The position numbers were made by a program, and so were the translations under genes. Source: a virus. Taken from it: 29,200 nt of DNA. Under the pieces are notes generated by a model that worked only from the letters and a program-made list of their open reading frames with translations, searched no databases and had not been told where the DNA came from. Position 1 is the stretch's first letter. Every line of letters begins with the position of its first letter. This document shows, piece by piece, positions 14,421 through 21,638 of this stretch. Location: positions 1 through 29,200 of the IMG/VR virus record IMGVR_UViG_3300007363_002055, one strand, 5' to 3'.

Positions 14421-15451
14421 TAACATTTCCTCCAATATTTCAATCTAAGTAATCCATCTAATGATGAATGAATATTATTCTTAATAATTACTTTAATTTC
14501 ATTCTCACTCATACCGAACATCACCATATCATTTATGTCTTTATGGTGTAGATTATCTGGCCAGATTACCACTTTTACACCACGTTTTATACAATTTTCT
14601 ATTTTATGCACAATCTCTTTATTGCGTGGTTCATTATCGTATATTACAATTCCATTAGTATATAAATTTGGAAGTATATTGTCATTAAATACGAAATCTG
14701 ACCCACCCATTGCAATAGAATTATTAATAAACATAGAGTCAAATGGACCCTCGGTTATATAATATTCTTTATTGAAATTGATTGTATCCAGACCAAATAT
14801 TTTAGGATAATCTTCATTGAGAACTATTGAAAAATATTTTGGTTCTATTTTTGGATTGAATGCCCTACCCTGGACAACAAACACTTCTTTCTTTTTATTG
14901 AAGAATGGAATTACTAACCTAGGTTCATCAGAATTAGGGCTGAATTTTTCGGGAAGTAAAGTATTGATCCATTCTCGAAATTTAGGAGCATAATATAATT
15001 TATGATGATATTGGGTGGGAATTTTTCTATTCCCCACATATAATTTAGCAGAATGATTATGTTTCAATTGTGAAATTTTCTTTAAACCATTCATGATGGC
15101 ATCAACACCAATAAATTTAGGCTTATTCATCACAATATCTGGCGGTTTAGTATTATTCCGATGAACTTCTGTTGTTATTTCTAGAAATAATTCCTGGCAA
15201 TACTCATCATATAATGTGGTATTGTATTGTTTTAGAAAATTCTTGAAGGACATACTCGCACTACAATTATGACAATAGAGGAAATATGAACTCCCTTTCT
15301 CAAAGAAATAACATCTAGCCTTCAATTTATTGGATGAACTATCTCCACATATTGGACATGAACAATTAGCTAGATTATTAGATTTCCATCTAAAATTTCT
15401 TAGTGCAGAACTATTTAAATTTACATATTTTTTATCTAACCATATACTCAT
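14420..15451 (-). CDS. 61: DNA primase (T4 gp61-like)
   Basis: 343 residues. It makes RNA primers for lagging-strand synthesis with the gp41 helicase. The N-terminal zinc ribbon is Cys32/Cys35 (CPICGDS) and Cys60/Cys63 (CHNC). A TOPRIM domain follows, with YITEGPFDSMF (Glu234) and IVIYDNEPRN (Asp272, Glu274) as metal-binding residues, then a DINDMVM block. The length matches T4 gp61 (342). A consensus sigma70-type promoter lies in the 63-nt gap upstream. It is the first gene of the minus-strand replication and nucleotide block. Confidence 0.93.
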   Translation of the reverse strand: MSIWLDKKYVNLNSSALRNFRWKSNNLANCSCPICGDSSSNKLKARCYFFEKGSSYFLYCHNCSASMSFKNFLKQYNTTLYDEYCQELFLEITTEVHRNNTKPPDIVMNKPKFIGVDAIMNGLKKISQLKHNHSAKLYVGNRKIPTQYHHKLYYAPKFREWINTLLPEKFSPNSDEPRLVIPFFNKKKEVFVVQGRAFNPKIEPKYFSIVLNEDYPKIFGLDTINFNKEYYITEGPFDSMFINNSIAMGGSDFVFNDNILPNLYTNGIVIYDNEPRNKEIVHKIENCIKRGVKVVIWPDNLHHKDINDMVMFGMSENEIKVIIKNNIHSSLDGLLRLKYWRKC

Positions 15452-15485
15452 ATATTATAGAACCCTACATTATCATAGACCCCAC

Positions 15486-15514
15486 ATTATATCAGTATAT
15501 GGTTAGGTTGTCAA
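15486..15514 (-). promoter_or_regulatory. Consensus sigma70-type promoter for the primase block
   Basis: On the minus strand, TTGACA (15514-15509), a 17-nt spacer and TATAAT (15491-15486) match the bacterial consensus at every one of 12 positions with ideal spacing. Transcription would begin near 15478, about 27 nt before the primase ATG. The -35 box starts directly after the stop codon of the upstream lysis gene, at the border between the late module and the replication block. It is probably a host-polymerase early promoter. Confidence 0.88.
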
Positions 15515-15853
15515 CTATAGTTTGAGGATAAACTTGTAGACGAAGGGCATAATGAACATGAGAACGGCTAAAATTCCTGTGGCATACCATTTAAATTGCT
15601 CTAAATGTGTTACTCTTTTACTAATTTCCTTGACATTTTCAATATCAACAATTTCAGATTTTTCCTGAGTAGCTAATTTTAGATCATGCATAATAATTGT
15701 TTCCTTAAGGGAGGACAATACTGTTGATAGTTTATCCATGGTCGATTCTAATCTAGATAAAAATTGTGTCAACTGCTGCTGTTCCCGTTCGATAATAGCC
15801 AATCTAGTGTGGAACGAGGTTGCTAATTTATCCGTAGTATCAGTATTATCCAT
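15515..15853 (-). CDS. XhlA-like coiled-coil protein with C-terminal membrane anchor
   Basis: 112 residues. A polar, Gln/Glu/Leu-rich helical region (about 15-88) with heptad spacing precedes one hydrophobic segment (WYATGILAVLMFIMPFVY, 89-106) and a short Lys-tipped tail. The order of coiled coil then single TM resembles the XhlA/hemolysin-like proteins encoded beside holins in other phages. It overlaps the holin stop as TAATG, so the two are translated together. It could be a holin partner or lysis regulator. Identification rests on layout and context, not on a signature motif. Confidence 0.6.
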   Translation of the reverse strand: MDNTDTTDKLATSFHTRLAIIEREQQQLTQFLSRLESTMDKLSTVLSSLKETIIMHDLKLATQEKSEIVDIENVKEISKRVTHLEQFKWYATGILAVLMFIMPFVYKFILKL

Positions 15854-16392
15854 TATTTTTTATCTCCTATTAGAGCATCTATTTGTTTCGTTTTCATAAA
15901 TGATCCGCTACTCGATCCAAAATAGTAACTAAAAATGACACCTATAATAGCATCAAGCGTTCCTAAAGTCCTCATAATAATTTCCCGCATTTCAGCAGGT
16001 AATGTTTGTCCTGATACTACTAACCATATTTGAATAAATGCATATACTAATAGAATAGAATATGCCAAATATTTGTTTGTATTATCTTTTGTATTTATCT
16101 CTCTACTTCTTGCACTATCTCTATCATTATTATCAAGAGCAATTACATCTATTTCCAATTTTTTCATTTGTAGTTTAAAATTGGTTTCTAATTCTTTTAA
16201 TTTTAATAGAGTTTCTGGATTAGCCTTAGCGATTTCTTCATATACTTTTTCTTCCGAAGTATCTTCACTTAATCCTAATACTCCGGCCAGTGACCTAACA
16301 GCCATTCCAGCCAATGGTCCACCTAATGCTGTAGCTATAGTTGGAGCCACCGTTCCTAATATATTTTTAGCTGCTTTCAGTAATTCGTCCAT
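15853..16392 (-). CDS. Holin, 3-TM superfamily type
   Basis: 179 residues. There is an N-terminal Gly/Ala-rich hydrophobic stretch (about 11-40: ILGTVAPTIATALGGPLAGM), a charged helical middle (50-105) with DNNDRDSAR, then two TM segments (about 108-127 and 139-160) ending in SYYFGSSSGS. The D-x-x-SAR and YYFGSS-GS signatures match the family called holin of 3TMs, known from gene-transfer agents and marine phages. It would form the membrane lesion that starts lysis. No endolysin gene is adjacent; the RlpA-like protein at 3363 is the only wall-active candidate in the window. Confidence 0.8.
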   Translation of the reverse strand: MDELLKAAKNILGTVAPTIATALGGPLAGMAVRSLAGVLGLSEDTSEEKVYEEIAKANPETLLKLKELETNFKLQMKKLEIDVIALDNNDRDSARSREINTKDNTNKYLAYSILLVYAFIQIWLVVSGQTLPAEMREIIMRTLGTLDAIIGVIFSYYFGSSSGSFMKTKQIDALIGDKK

Positions 16393-16849
16393 CTTCCTTA
16401 TCCTTTTTCTTTATTTTCCTATTTTTTATACGAGACAATAAAGAAACGGACAGAAGTATATCTTTCTGTGCTATGGCAGGGCCGGTAACATTTACAGGAA
16501 CTTCAGATTCTTGAACTAATAAAGATGTTTTAGTATGTAGAGGTAAATTTTTATTCATGAACATTTCAGAATTATTTTTCTCTAGAGATTTTTTAATTTT
16601 TAATACAATCATGTCAAATTGAGTAAAATACTTTAAATGATTTCTATCCATATGTTTTCTAGAAATTAAGATATTTCCATTTTCATCAATAACCTTACAT
16701 TTACACGCCGGCCAATCTTTAAATGGAACTAATAATCTACTTAATAACTCATATGAATAAACATTGTTTAAATCTATTCTATCATTATAAAGTGGATTTT
16801 TAATGACTCCATTCACTCTTAATGTATTTTCTACTGATCTATTATTCAT
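16367..16849 (-). CDS. Hypothetical protein of the late module
   Basis: 160 residues. Its last 26 bases overlap the holin start. The N-terminal half contains NNVYSYELLSRLLVPFKDWPACKCKVIDENGNILISRK, which looks like a folded alpha/beta domain. The C-terminal third is less ordered and ends in a very basic then acidic tail. I see no TM segment and no recognised motif. Lying between a conserved phage gene and the holin, it is probably a late-expressed structural or assembly protein. Confidence 0.6.
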   Translation of the reverse strand: MNNRSVENTLRVNGVIKNPLYNDRIDLNNVYSYELLSRLLVPFKDWPACKCKVIDENGNILISRKHMDRNHLKYFTQFDMIVLKIKKSLEKNNSEMFMNKNLPLHTKTSLLVQESEVPVNVTGPAIAQKDILLSVSLLSRIKNRKIKKKDKEDGRITESS

Positions 16850-17253
16850 CTTTTAATCGTCCTAAGAACCCTAATTACTCCTTCATCCATTTCTATATCA
16901 TTAATATAAATATTATTATTATTTATATTAATGACAACTTCCGGTAGTGTGTTTAACATAACTAAAAATGGCTTTAGGATTGTATGGTATTTATCTAATT
17001 TTAGAAACAATATTCTATTGATTGCAGTTCGGTTAAAGACATTATACAATACAGTTAAATGATTTAGTATTAACCTATATTGTAATTCATTGGTTTTCAA
17101 ATATTTATTGAAGACTCTCTTAATATAAATTATTCTCTCTAAATCTTCATAGAACTCTTTAGTCCCCATAGAATTAATATTTTCATAATTTTTTGCTGCA
17201 TATAATAGATAATTATCGTTAGTTAATATTTCATTGTGTAAATTATTATTCAT
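16846..17253 (-). CDS. Conserved T4-like phage protein (DUF7207-like)
   Basis: 135 residues. The pattern NDNYLLYAAKNYEN, EFYEDLERIIYIKRVFNKY, LILNHLTVLYNVF and the ending MDEGVIRVLRTI resembles a family that recurs in T4-like phages near virion genes, which I recall as DUF7207. It looks mostly helical. No function is established. The stop overlaps the next start by four bases (ATGA). Confidence 0.7.
   Translation of the reverse strand: MNNNLHNEILTNDNYLLYAAKNYENINSMGTKEFYEDLERIIYIKRVFNKYLKTNELQYRLILNHLTVLYNVFNRTAINRILFLKLDKYHTILKPFLVMLNTLPEVVININNNNIYINDIEMDEGVIRVLRTIKR
16920..16927 (-). promoter_or_regulatory. Possible T4-type late promoter before the lysis genes
   Basis: On the minus strand 16927-16920 reads TATAAATA, the exact T4 late promoter core, 71 nt upstream of the gene that precedes the holin. 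It lies inside a coding region. In DNA this AT-rich several such matches are expected by chance, so this is only a candidate. Confidence 0.25.
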
Positions 17254-17264
17254 AATAGTCTCTA

Positions 17265-17552
17265 TTAAAATGTGTCTAGAGAAATTCTTCGTAATGTATT
17301 ATCTGCTATTGATAAGTAAAGATAATTGGCATCGTAAAACATTTTACCCTTACTAATAGTAATAGTGCTATTGCTAGGTGTAGTATTATTTGTAATAATA
17401 AAATTATTAACTGTCAATATTTCTACATTGCTGAAAAAGTTGTTGACGGTCACTTTTTTCGTGACCGCCAAAGTAGCAGGATTTGTAACCATTACCAAAT
17501 AATCAGAACTTAATACTGAATTTGCTGTCGTTAATTCCGTAATTTTTGGCAT
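17265..17552 (-). CDS. Small probable virion-associated protein
   Basis: 95 residues, starting after AAGGA. The N-terminal KITELTTANSVLSSDYLVMV, followed by TKKVTVNNFF, resembles the short repeats found near tail-fibre and neck proteins, where a domain of the form ITEL-x-DYL-x-TKKVT recurs. The rest is beta-rich with many Asn, Thr and Ser and no Cys. The position between two late genes supports a structural role. No specific assignment is possible. Confidence 0.6.
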   Translation of the reverse strand: MPKITELTTANSVLSSDYLVMVTNPATLAVTKKVTVNNFFSNVEILTVNNFIITNNTTPSNSTITISKGKMFYDANYLYLSIADNTLRRISLDTF

Positions 17553-17574
17553 ACTATATCCTTATGGTTAATTA

Positions 17575-18423
17575 TTAGGTATCAGGATATATAGTATCGT
17601 CCGAACCATCACTACCAATTGTTCCCATGGCAACTAATACCTCAGTTTGAACACGGCCCGCTCTATTGCCTGTTCCAACACTACGTAAAACCCACCCAGC
17701 ATGAGCCACGCCGGTATTTTTACCACCACCGACCACAGCAGCGCCAGTAGCCTGAATGCCTTGTAGGGCATGTCCAGTTTGTGTTAAACCCTTGGTTAAA
17801 GTGATACGATCCCCTGCCTTAGTTTCAGTTAATGCGAGAACGGTTGAATTGGCAAATTGAATGTAATAATAATTTCCACTTGTTAATCCAGAAATTGCAG
17901 TATTAGTAGAACTACATTCATATTTAACTAGATCATTGGCCTGAAAGAATGCGGCAGATGAAATAGTAATAACACTATTTGCACCACCATTTAGGCCGGC
18001 AGTTACAGCAGAATTACTATTAAATGTGGTATTTGCAGGTGCAGCAATTGAAACTGTTGGGGGAAGTTTATAACCACTTCCGGCAGTTGAAATATTTAAT
18101 GCGCTAACTTTACCAATTGAATTTGCAGTAGCATTGGCAACGGCAGAGGTTCCACCATTTACGGCAGTTAAAGTAACTACGGCATTTGCTGTATATCCAG
18201 TTCCGGTATTAATTACAATACCCTGGATTACTCCACCAGAATCAATTCCTACTTCCGTATTATCAACGGCAAATTGACCAACTGATTTACCAGTTACGAT
18301 TCCATTTACGGTAACGTTACCGTATAATGCAGTCCTATTTGCGGCATTTGCAGTTACACCAAATTGTGCTGGTGCGTAAAAAACTGAATTCGCTGCGTTA
18401 TCTGTATTGCTCCATTGAGACAT
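17575..18423 (-). CDS. Virion structural protein (marine T4-like type)
   Basis: 282 residues with a composition typical of phage structural proteins: rich in Ala, Gly, Thr, Asn and Val, one Cys. The N-terminus SQWSNTDNAANSVFYA, two repeats of the form INTGTGYTANAVVT and ISTAGSGYKLPPTVS, and the C-terminal AGWVLRSVGTGNRAGRVQ, then EVLVAMGTI, match a protein that I recall as widely found in T4-like cyanophage genomes and annotated as a structural protein. The GxGY repeats suggest beta-solenoid or Ig-like units. It begins one base before the stop-side boundary of the upstream VAKP-repeat gene and is presumably co-transcribed with it. Confidence 0.8.
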   Translation of the reverse strand: MSQWSNTDNAANSVFYAPAQFGVTANAANRTALYGNVTVNGIVTGKSVGQFAVDNTEVGIDSGGVIQGIVINTGTGYTANAVVTLTAVNGGTSAVANATANSIGKVSALNISTAGSGYKLPPTVSIAAPANTTFNSNSAVTAGLNGGANSVITISSAAFFQANDLVKYECSSTNTAISGLTSGNYYYIQFANSTVLALTETKAGDRITLTKGLTQTGHALQGIQATGAAVVGGGKNTGVAHAGWVLRSVGTGNRAGRVQTEVLVAMGTIGSDGSDDTIYPDT

Positions 18424-18424
18424 A

Positions 18425-19591
18425 TTATTTTCTCCTTGCTACGTCTAAAAATTGTTTGAATGATGATCGCATCATTTTGGCTGCTTGTGCTTTTTCAAAT
18501 GCACTTAACCCGTTATAATATCTTAATGCTAATTTTGCTAATGCAGGAGAAATATTCATAGTAGTTTTATTCTCGAAATTGAATGGCACTTCAACATCAT
18601 TTTCAGATGCTTTTTGTAATGCTTTAACTATTCTAACACTAGATGCGATTTTACCTGTATGTGTGGCATTACCCTCTGATTCACTTAATGCATCAAAATC
18701 AATTTCTTCTTCCTCGTTAACTGTAGGGGAAATTTCTTTCATTCTATTCTTAATTCGATCAACTGCACTTTCTTTTTCTTTTTTAAGTGGTTCTGCAACA
18801 GCCGGAGTATTACCTTTAACTAAATCAAGAGAAATACTATTTAAATCATCGGCAGATAATTCAGGTTTAGATGCAGATTTAGCAACTGGTTTAGCAACAG
18901 GTTTAGCAACAGGTTTAGCAACAGGTTTAGCAACAGGTTTAGCAACTGGTTTATCAGCAGGCATTCTGCTATTACTAGATGATCCATCGGGCATTGTTGG
19001 TTTATCAGCAGGCGTAATAGGATCAGATGCTTTAGCTGTATCTTTACTTAGTAATAATGGAGCAGCTAAAATTGATGGAATTGCAGCTTTCTTAACAACT
19101 GCCGGAACATTAGATTTAGGAGTAGTTGGAGATACATCAGGTAAATTACTATCATTAGCAGCAGCAGATGCACTATCCATTTTTCTAGTTAATGATTTTC
19201 CTGGTGGTGGTGTTCCTGGGGGACTAATTTTAGGAACGTCAGGAGTGGCATCTTTTGCAACTGATGGAGTAGGTGGTTTAGATGGGGTAACTTTTGGAGC
19301 AGCACTAGAAGCGGCGGCAGTAGCCTTGTCTTTAGCTTTTTTAGCTAAAAATTTCAATACATTAAAAGCTACACCAACAGGACTTTTGGGAATAAATTCT
19401 TCACCAACTATATCAGATACTTCTTTTTTATTTTCAATCATATCATCTTTATCGTCCTTATCGGAACCTTTTTTATGTTTATGTTTATCCTTAGATTTAC
19501 TTTCATCTAAAGATTCTCTATTAAAAATACTTCTTACAATATCCATTTCTGCATCAGAAACGCCTAATTTACTTTGTAATGTTACTGACAT
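18425..19591 (-). CDS. Disordered Pro/Ala/Lys-rich late protein with VAKP repeats
   Basis: 388 residues from ATG 19591, which has GGAG six bases upstream; a TTG at 19603 lies inside that site and is less likely. A short helical N-terminus (TLQSKLGVSDAEMDIVRSIF) is followed by a Lys/Asp-rich patch, then a long low-complexity region of Pro, Ala, Ser and Thr, with six tandem VAKP units near residues 215-238. The last 60 residues are again ordered (SPALAKLALRYYNGLSAFEK, AAKMMRSSFKQFLDVARRK). Ends that fold, joined by a disordered linker, fit a scaffold, tether or virion-internal protein. Its place at the head of the late operon supports that. I do not recognise a family. Confidence 0.72.
   Translation of the reverse strand: MSVTLQSKLGVSDAEMDIVRSIFNRESLDESKSKDKHKHKKGSDKDDKDDMIENKKEVSDIVGEEFIPKSPVGVAFNVLKFLAKKAKDKATAAASSAAPKVTPSKPPTPSVAKDATPDVPKISPPGTPPPGKSLTRKMDSASAAANDSNLPDVSPTTPKSNVPAVVKKAAIPSILAAPLLLSKDTAKASDPITPADKPTMPDGSSSNSRMPADKPVAKPVAKPVAKPVAKPVAKPVAKSASKPELSADDLNSISLDLVKGNTPAVAEPLKKEKESAVDRIKNRMKEISPTVNEEEEIDFDALSESEGNATHTGKIASSVRIVKALQKASENDVEVPFNFENKTTMNISPALAKLALRYYNGLSAFEKAQAAKMMRSSFKQFLDVARRK
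18878..18949 (-). repeat. Six tandem 12-bp units coding VAKP
   Basis: The plus-strand unit TTTAGCAAC(A/T)GG is repeated six times without interruption from 18878 to 18949. The four inner copies are identical; the outer ones differ by one base. A decayed copy, TTTATCAGCAGG, follows at 18950-18961 and recurs at 19001-19012. The units encode Val-Ala-Lys-Pro on the minus strand. Near-identity at the DNA level points to recent slippage expansion, so copy number probably varies between relatives. Confidence 0.92.
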
Positions 19592-19599
19592 ACCATACT

Positions 19600-19646
19600 C
19601 CAAATTACATTTATTTATTCTTTTATATATTATTTATGTAATTTGG
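19600..19646 (-). promoter_or_regulatory. Hairpin with late-promoter boxes upstream of the late module
   Basis: CCAAATTACAT (19646-19636 in minus-strand RNA) pairs perfectly over 11 bp with ATGTAATTTGG (19610-19600), whose last two bases belong to the GGAG ribosome binding site of the next gene. Two late-promoter-like boxes read on the minus strand lie in this segment: CATAAATA (19638-19631) and AATAAATA (19619-19612). Transcripts from further upstream would hide the site. Transcripts started at these boxes would lack the 5' arm. T4 gene e uses the same logic. Confidence 0.55.
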
Positions 19647-19655
19647 ATTGGTATA

Positions 19656-20075
19656 TTACAAATAATTATACTCATTATTATCACAGGTATAAACAACCTT
19701 CCGAACATCATAAGTAGCGATGGCCCTAATACAGCCGCTACAAGGCCGACTGAGGCCCCAGACCAGTTTCCGCTCCAATGTATCATGATGCTTCACACGG
19801 CAGACGTAGAGCGTAGATTTGGCCACTTCCTCTAGTGATACGACGCGCAGGGCATTCTTCAGACAATCAGTTTCGGCATGAAGGTAAATGCTCTCAATAT
19901 TCTTAGAAAATTTTGCCTGAAACGGATGTGACTTCATTTGATTTACACCAACAGCGACAATATCGTTCTTATAAACAAGACAAGCCGCCAACCTTGCACG
20001 ATTGGCGGACTCAGAATTAATTGCAATTGCGATCTTTTCCAAATAGGAAAGATACTTATGCTCACGCGACTTCAT
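19656..20075 (-). CDS. Second cytidine/dCMP deaminase-family protein
   Basis: 139 residues. The zinc-binding and catalytic residues are His66-Ala-Glu68 (YLHAETDC) and Cys112/Cys115 (RPCSGCIRAI). The N-terminal half, ARLAACLVYKNDIVAVGVNQ, followed by KSHPFQAKF, differs from the dCMP deaminase at 6725 and resembles a deaminase paralogue seen in cyanophages. The substrate could be a free or modified cytosine or guanine nucleotide; nothing in the sequence decides. Bases 19741-19860 are 55% G+C (66/120), unusual for this genome. Its start follows AGGA, 11 bases after the metallopeptidase stop. Confidence 0.8.
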   Translation of the reverse strand: MKSREHKYLSYLEKIAIAINSESANRARLAACLVYKNDIVAVGVNQMKSHPFQAKFSKNIESIYLHAETDCLKNALRVVSLEEVAKSTLYVCRVKHHDTLERKLVWGLSRPCSGCIRAIATYDVRKVVYTCDNNEYNYL

Positions 20076-20086
20076 TTTATAAAATC

Positions 20087-20599
20087 CTATATGGTCACTT
20101 TGGTTATATTAGCATATATTTCAGGATAGTCAAGTTTAAAGACTGAAAGATTCAAATTATAGTCTTTTCTTAGCATGTTGAAAATTGAAATTTCATATCC
20201 ATTAGCTTCGATTTCCCAGGGAAGTAACCAATACTCATCTTTGTCTATATTATATAAATTATTATTCCATATAAACTGAGAATTCTCATCTAGGTCCATC
20301 AACTCTTTTTTAAAAAATTGTTTTACATGGACCATTTCATGAATGATTGTTTGGGTTAATATTTTTTTATTCTTAATGTATGTTATGTAAATTTTACATT
20401 TCTTAGGATCGTAATTATTATCATCCCAGGAAGTTTCCGCATATATCTTAGATTCGATTTCATCTACGAATACTAATTTTACTGAATGTTCCGGGGATTT
20501 TAATACTTCTGGCATTGTAATTAATAAAGTATATTCCATAATAAATTTGACATACTTGGTCATAATTCTGCTTTCAGAATTTTCCACTATAAATTTCAT
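20087..20599 (-). CDS. Zinc metallopeptidase-like protein (HExxH)
   Basis: 170 residues from ATG 20599, which has AGGTGA nine bases upstream; a GTG at 20611 overlaps that site. The zinc site is His87-Glu88-x-x-His91 in TIIHEMVHVKQFF, with a likely third ligand in LPWEIEANGYE (Glu129 or Glu131). This is the layout of small phage gluzincin or SprT-like putative metallopeptidases. It could process a phage or host protein, but no substrate is known. The N-terminal part is beta-rich, with no signal peptide or TM segment. It is transcribed away from the plus-strand replication block through a shared promoter region. Confidence 0.72.
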   Translation of the reverse strand: MKFIVENSESRIMTKYVKFIMEYTLLITMPEVLKSPEHSVKLVFVDEIESKIYAETSWDDNNYDPKKCKIYITYIKNKKILTQTIIHEMVHVKQFFKKELMDLDENSQFIWNNNLYNIDKDEYWLLPWEIEANGYEISIFNMLRKDYNLNLSVFKLDYPEIYANITKVTI

Positions 20600-20631
20600 T
20601 TTGACATTCACCTAAAATAATGTGAGTATTA

Positions 20632-20661
20632 AATATAAACTTTAATTTTAATGCTTGACAA
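20632..20661 (-). promoter_or_regulatory. Minus-strand promoter for metallopeptidase and deaminase genes
   Basis: On the minus strand, TTGTCA (20661-20656), an 18-nt spacer and TATATT (20637-20632) each match 5/6 of the sigma70 consensus. The -35 box overlaps, on the other strand, the TTGACA of the divergent promoter, so the two would compete. Confidence 0.5.
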
Positions 20662-20683
20662 ATGCATTTTTTCTTGTCATACT
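20655..20683 (+). promoter_or_regulatory. Plus-strand promoter for the DUF6433-PhoH-gp33-gp59 block
   Basis: TTGACA (20655-20660), a 17-nt spacer and CATACT (20678-20683) give a perfect -35 and a 4/6 -10. The box lies in the 146-nt divergent gap, 62 nt before the first plus-strand gene, and would drive the long run of overlapping genes to gp59. Confidence 0.6.
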
Positions 20684-20745
20684 GAGGATGTCCGAAACAG
20701 ATAATATATATTATATAGTTAATAACAGGGAGAATAAAAATTATT

Positions 20746-21156
20746 ATGAAATTAAGTATATCTGAGATTTTGAAAAAAGCCAATGAAATTGATGAGTCTG
20801 ATGATAGGATTGAATTTATCCGAAAAGAACGTAGCACGGCATTAGAGACTGTTCTACAATATTGTTATCATCCAAGTGTAAAATGGTTATTACCAAAAGG
20901 TCCAGCACCATTCAAACCATCTGAATATCCTGATGCTCATGGTATGTTGTATTCAGAAGCTAGAAAATTATATTTGTTCGTTGAAGGTGGGAATAATAAT
21001 CTTACTAAAACTAAGAGGGAACAAATTTTCATTAATATGCTAGAAAGTATTGACAAGGATGATGCTGCTCTGCTAGTATCAATTAAGGATGGCGTTATGC
21101 CATATCGACGTATAACCAAAAAATTTGTAGAAAAGGCATTTCCAGGTTTAGTATGA
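20746..21156 (+). CDS. Conserved T4-like phage protein (DUF6433-like)
   Basis: 136 residues. MKLSISEILKKA, LETVLQYCYHPSVKWLLPKG, GMLYSEARKLYLFVEGGN and the ending KFVEKAFPGLV match a protein family conserved in T4-like phages, annotated as DUF6433. It looks mostly helical, and its function is unknown. The purine-rich GGGAG lies 13 bases before the ATG, a long spacing. It is first in the plus-strand operon and overlaps the next gene by four bases (ATGA). Constant association with replication and late-transcription genes suggests a core phage role. Confidence 0.8.
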   Translation: MKLSISEILKKANEIDESDDRIEFIRKERSTALETVLQYCYHPSVKWLLPKGPAPFKPSEYPDAHGMLYSEARKLYLFVEGGNNNLTKTKREQIFINMLESIDKDDAALLVSIKDGVMPYRRITKKFVEKAFPGLV

Positions 21157-21350
21157 GCAAGACATTCAAAAAAAATAGAACTAAGTTCGATGATGATTAT
21201 CTAGATTATAATGACGAGTCAAATCGTAATAGAGATAAACAGAAGTGGAAGATTGAACGTAGAAAGCAATCCCGTAAAGATAATATGATATCAGATAAAT
21301 TTGATGATAGTGAAGGTGATAATAATGGTAATGAAAAAGATTACATTTAA
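21153..21350 (+). CDS. Small highly charged phage protein
   Basis: 65 residues, overlapping the previous stop as ATGA. More than half of the residues are Lys, Arg, Asp, Glu or Asn, and almost none are hydrophobic, so it is probably disordered. A basic middle (KQKWKIERRKQSRKDN) is flanked by acidic stretches. Comparable small basic proteins occur at the same place, after the DUF6433 gene, in cyanophages as far as I recall. Nucleic-acid or ribonucleoprotein binding is plausible but unproven. Confidence 0.65.
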   Translation: MSKTFKKNRTKFDDDYLDYNDESNRNRDKQKWKIERRKQSRKDNMISDKFDDSEGDNNGNEKDYI

Positions 21351-21636
21351 TGAAAAGCCAATTATCGTTAATTCTCATATCCTATATGATCATATTGATT
21401 TTTGCAGCAATATACCTATAGGAAAATATATTCTAAAGATTATTCATTCTTATGTCGGAATAGGCATGAGTGATAGATACTTTCAGGAATCATTTATAGA
21501 GATATATTTGGGAGAAGAAAATGTAACAAAATCACTTCTTAGGAAATGGGCATATGAGAATGAGTCTATTTTCCCAATTTCCGCCACAACAGAAAATCTT
21601 AGAGATATTTTAAATCTATTACATAGCATTGGATAA
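21325..21636 (+). CDS. Hypothetical protein
   Basis: 103 residues from ATG 21325, which has GAAGG eight bases upstream; ATG 21331 is nearly as good, and upstream codons lie within the previous gene. It overlaps that gene by 26 nt. The sequence has hydrophobic and aromatic residues spread evenly (HILYDHIDFCSNIPIGKYIL, IHSYVGIGM), consistent with a small globular fold. No TM segment and no known motif is seen. Confidence 0.6.
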   Translation: MVMKKITFNEKPIIVNSHILYDHIDFCSNIPIGKYILKIIHSYVGIGMSDRYFQESFIEIYLGEENVTKSLLRKWAYENESIFPISATTENLRDILNLLHSIG

Positions 21637-21638
21637 AA

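Noticed and set aside
16073-16441. 122-codon plus-strand open frame opposite the holin
   Set aside because: Its hydrophobic look follows from the antisense of membrane segments; the holin frame has family signatures.
16905-16912. TATAAATA on the plus strand as a late promoter
   Set aside because: It is inside a minus-strand gene with no plus-strand gene downstream for thousands of bases; such matches are expected by chance in AT-rich DNA.
18878-18961. Regularly spaced short repeats as a possible CRISPR array
   Set aside because: The units are 12 bp, directly adjacent with no spacers, and in frame with a coding sequence (VAKP).
18579-19835. A 418-codon open frame on the plus strand, opposite the VAKP-repeat gene
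   Set aside because: It mirrors the repeat and low-complexity region of the minus-strand gene, giving Leu/Ala/Ser/Thr/Gly-rich sequence, has no ribosome binding site, and also crosses into the deaminase gene. The minus frame has a good start signal and gene context.
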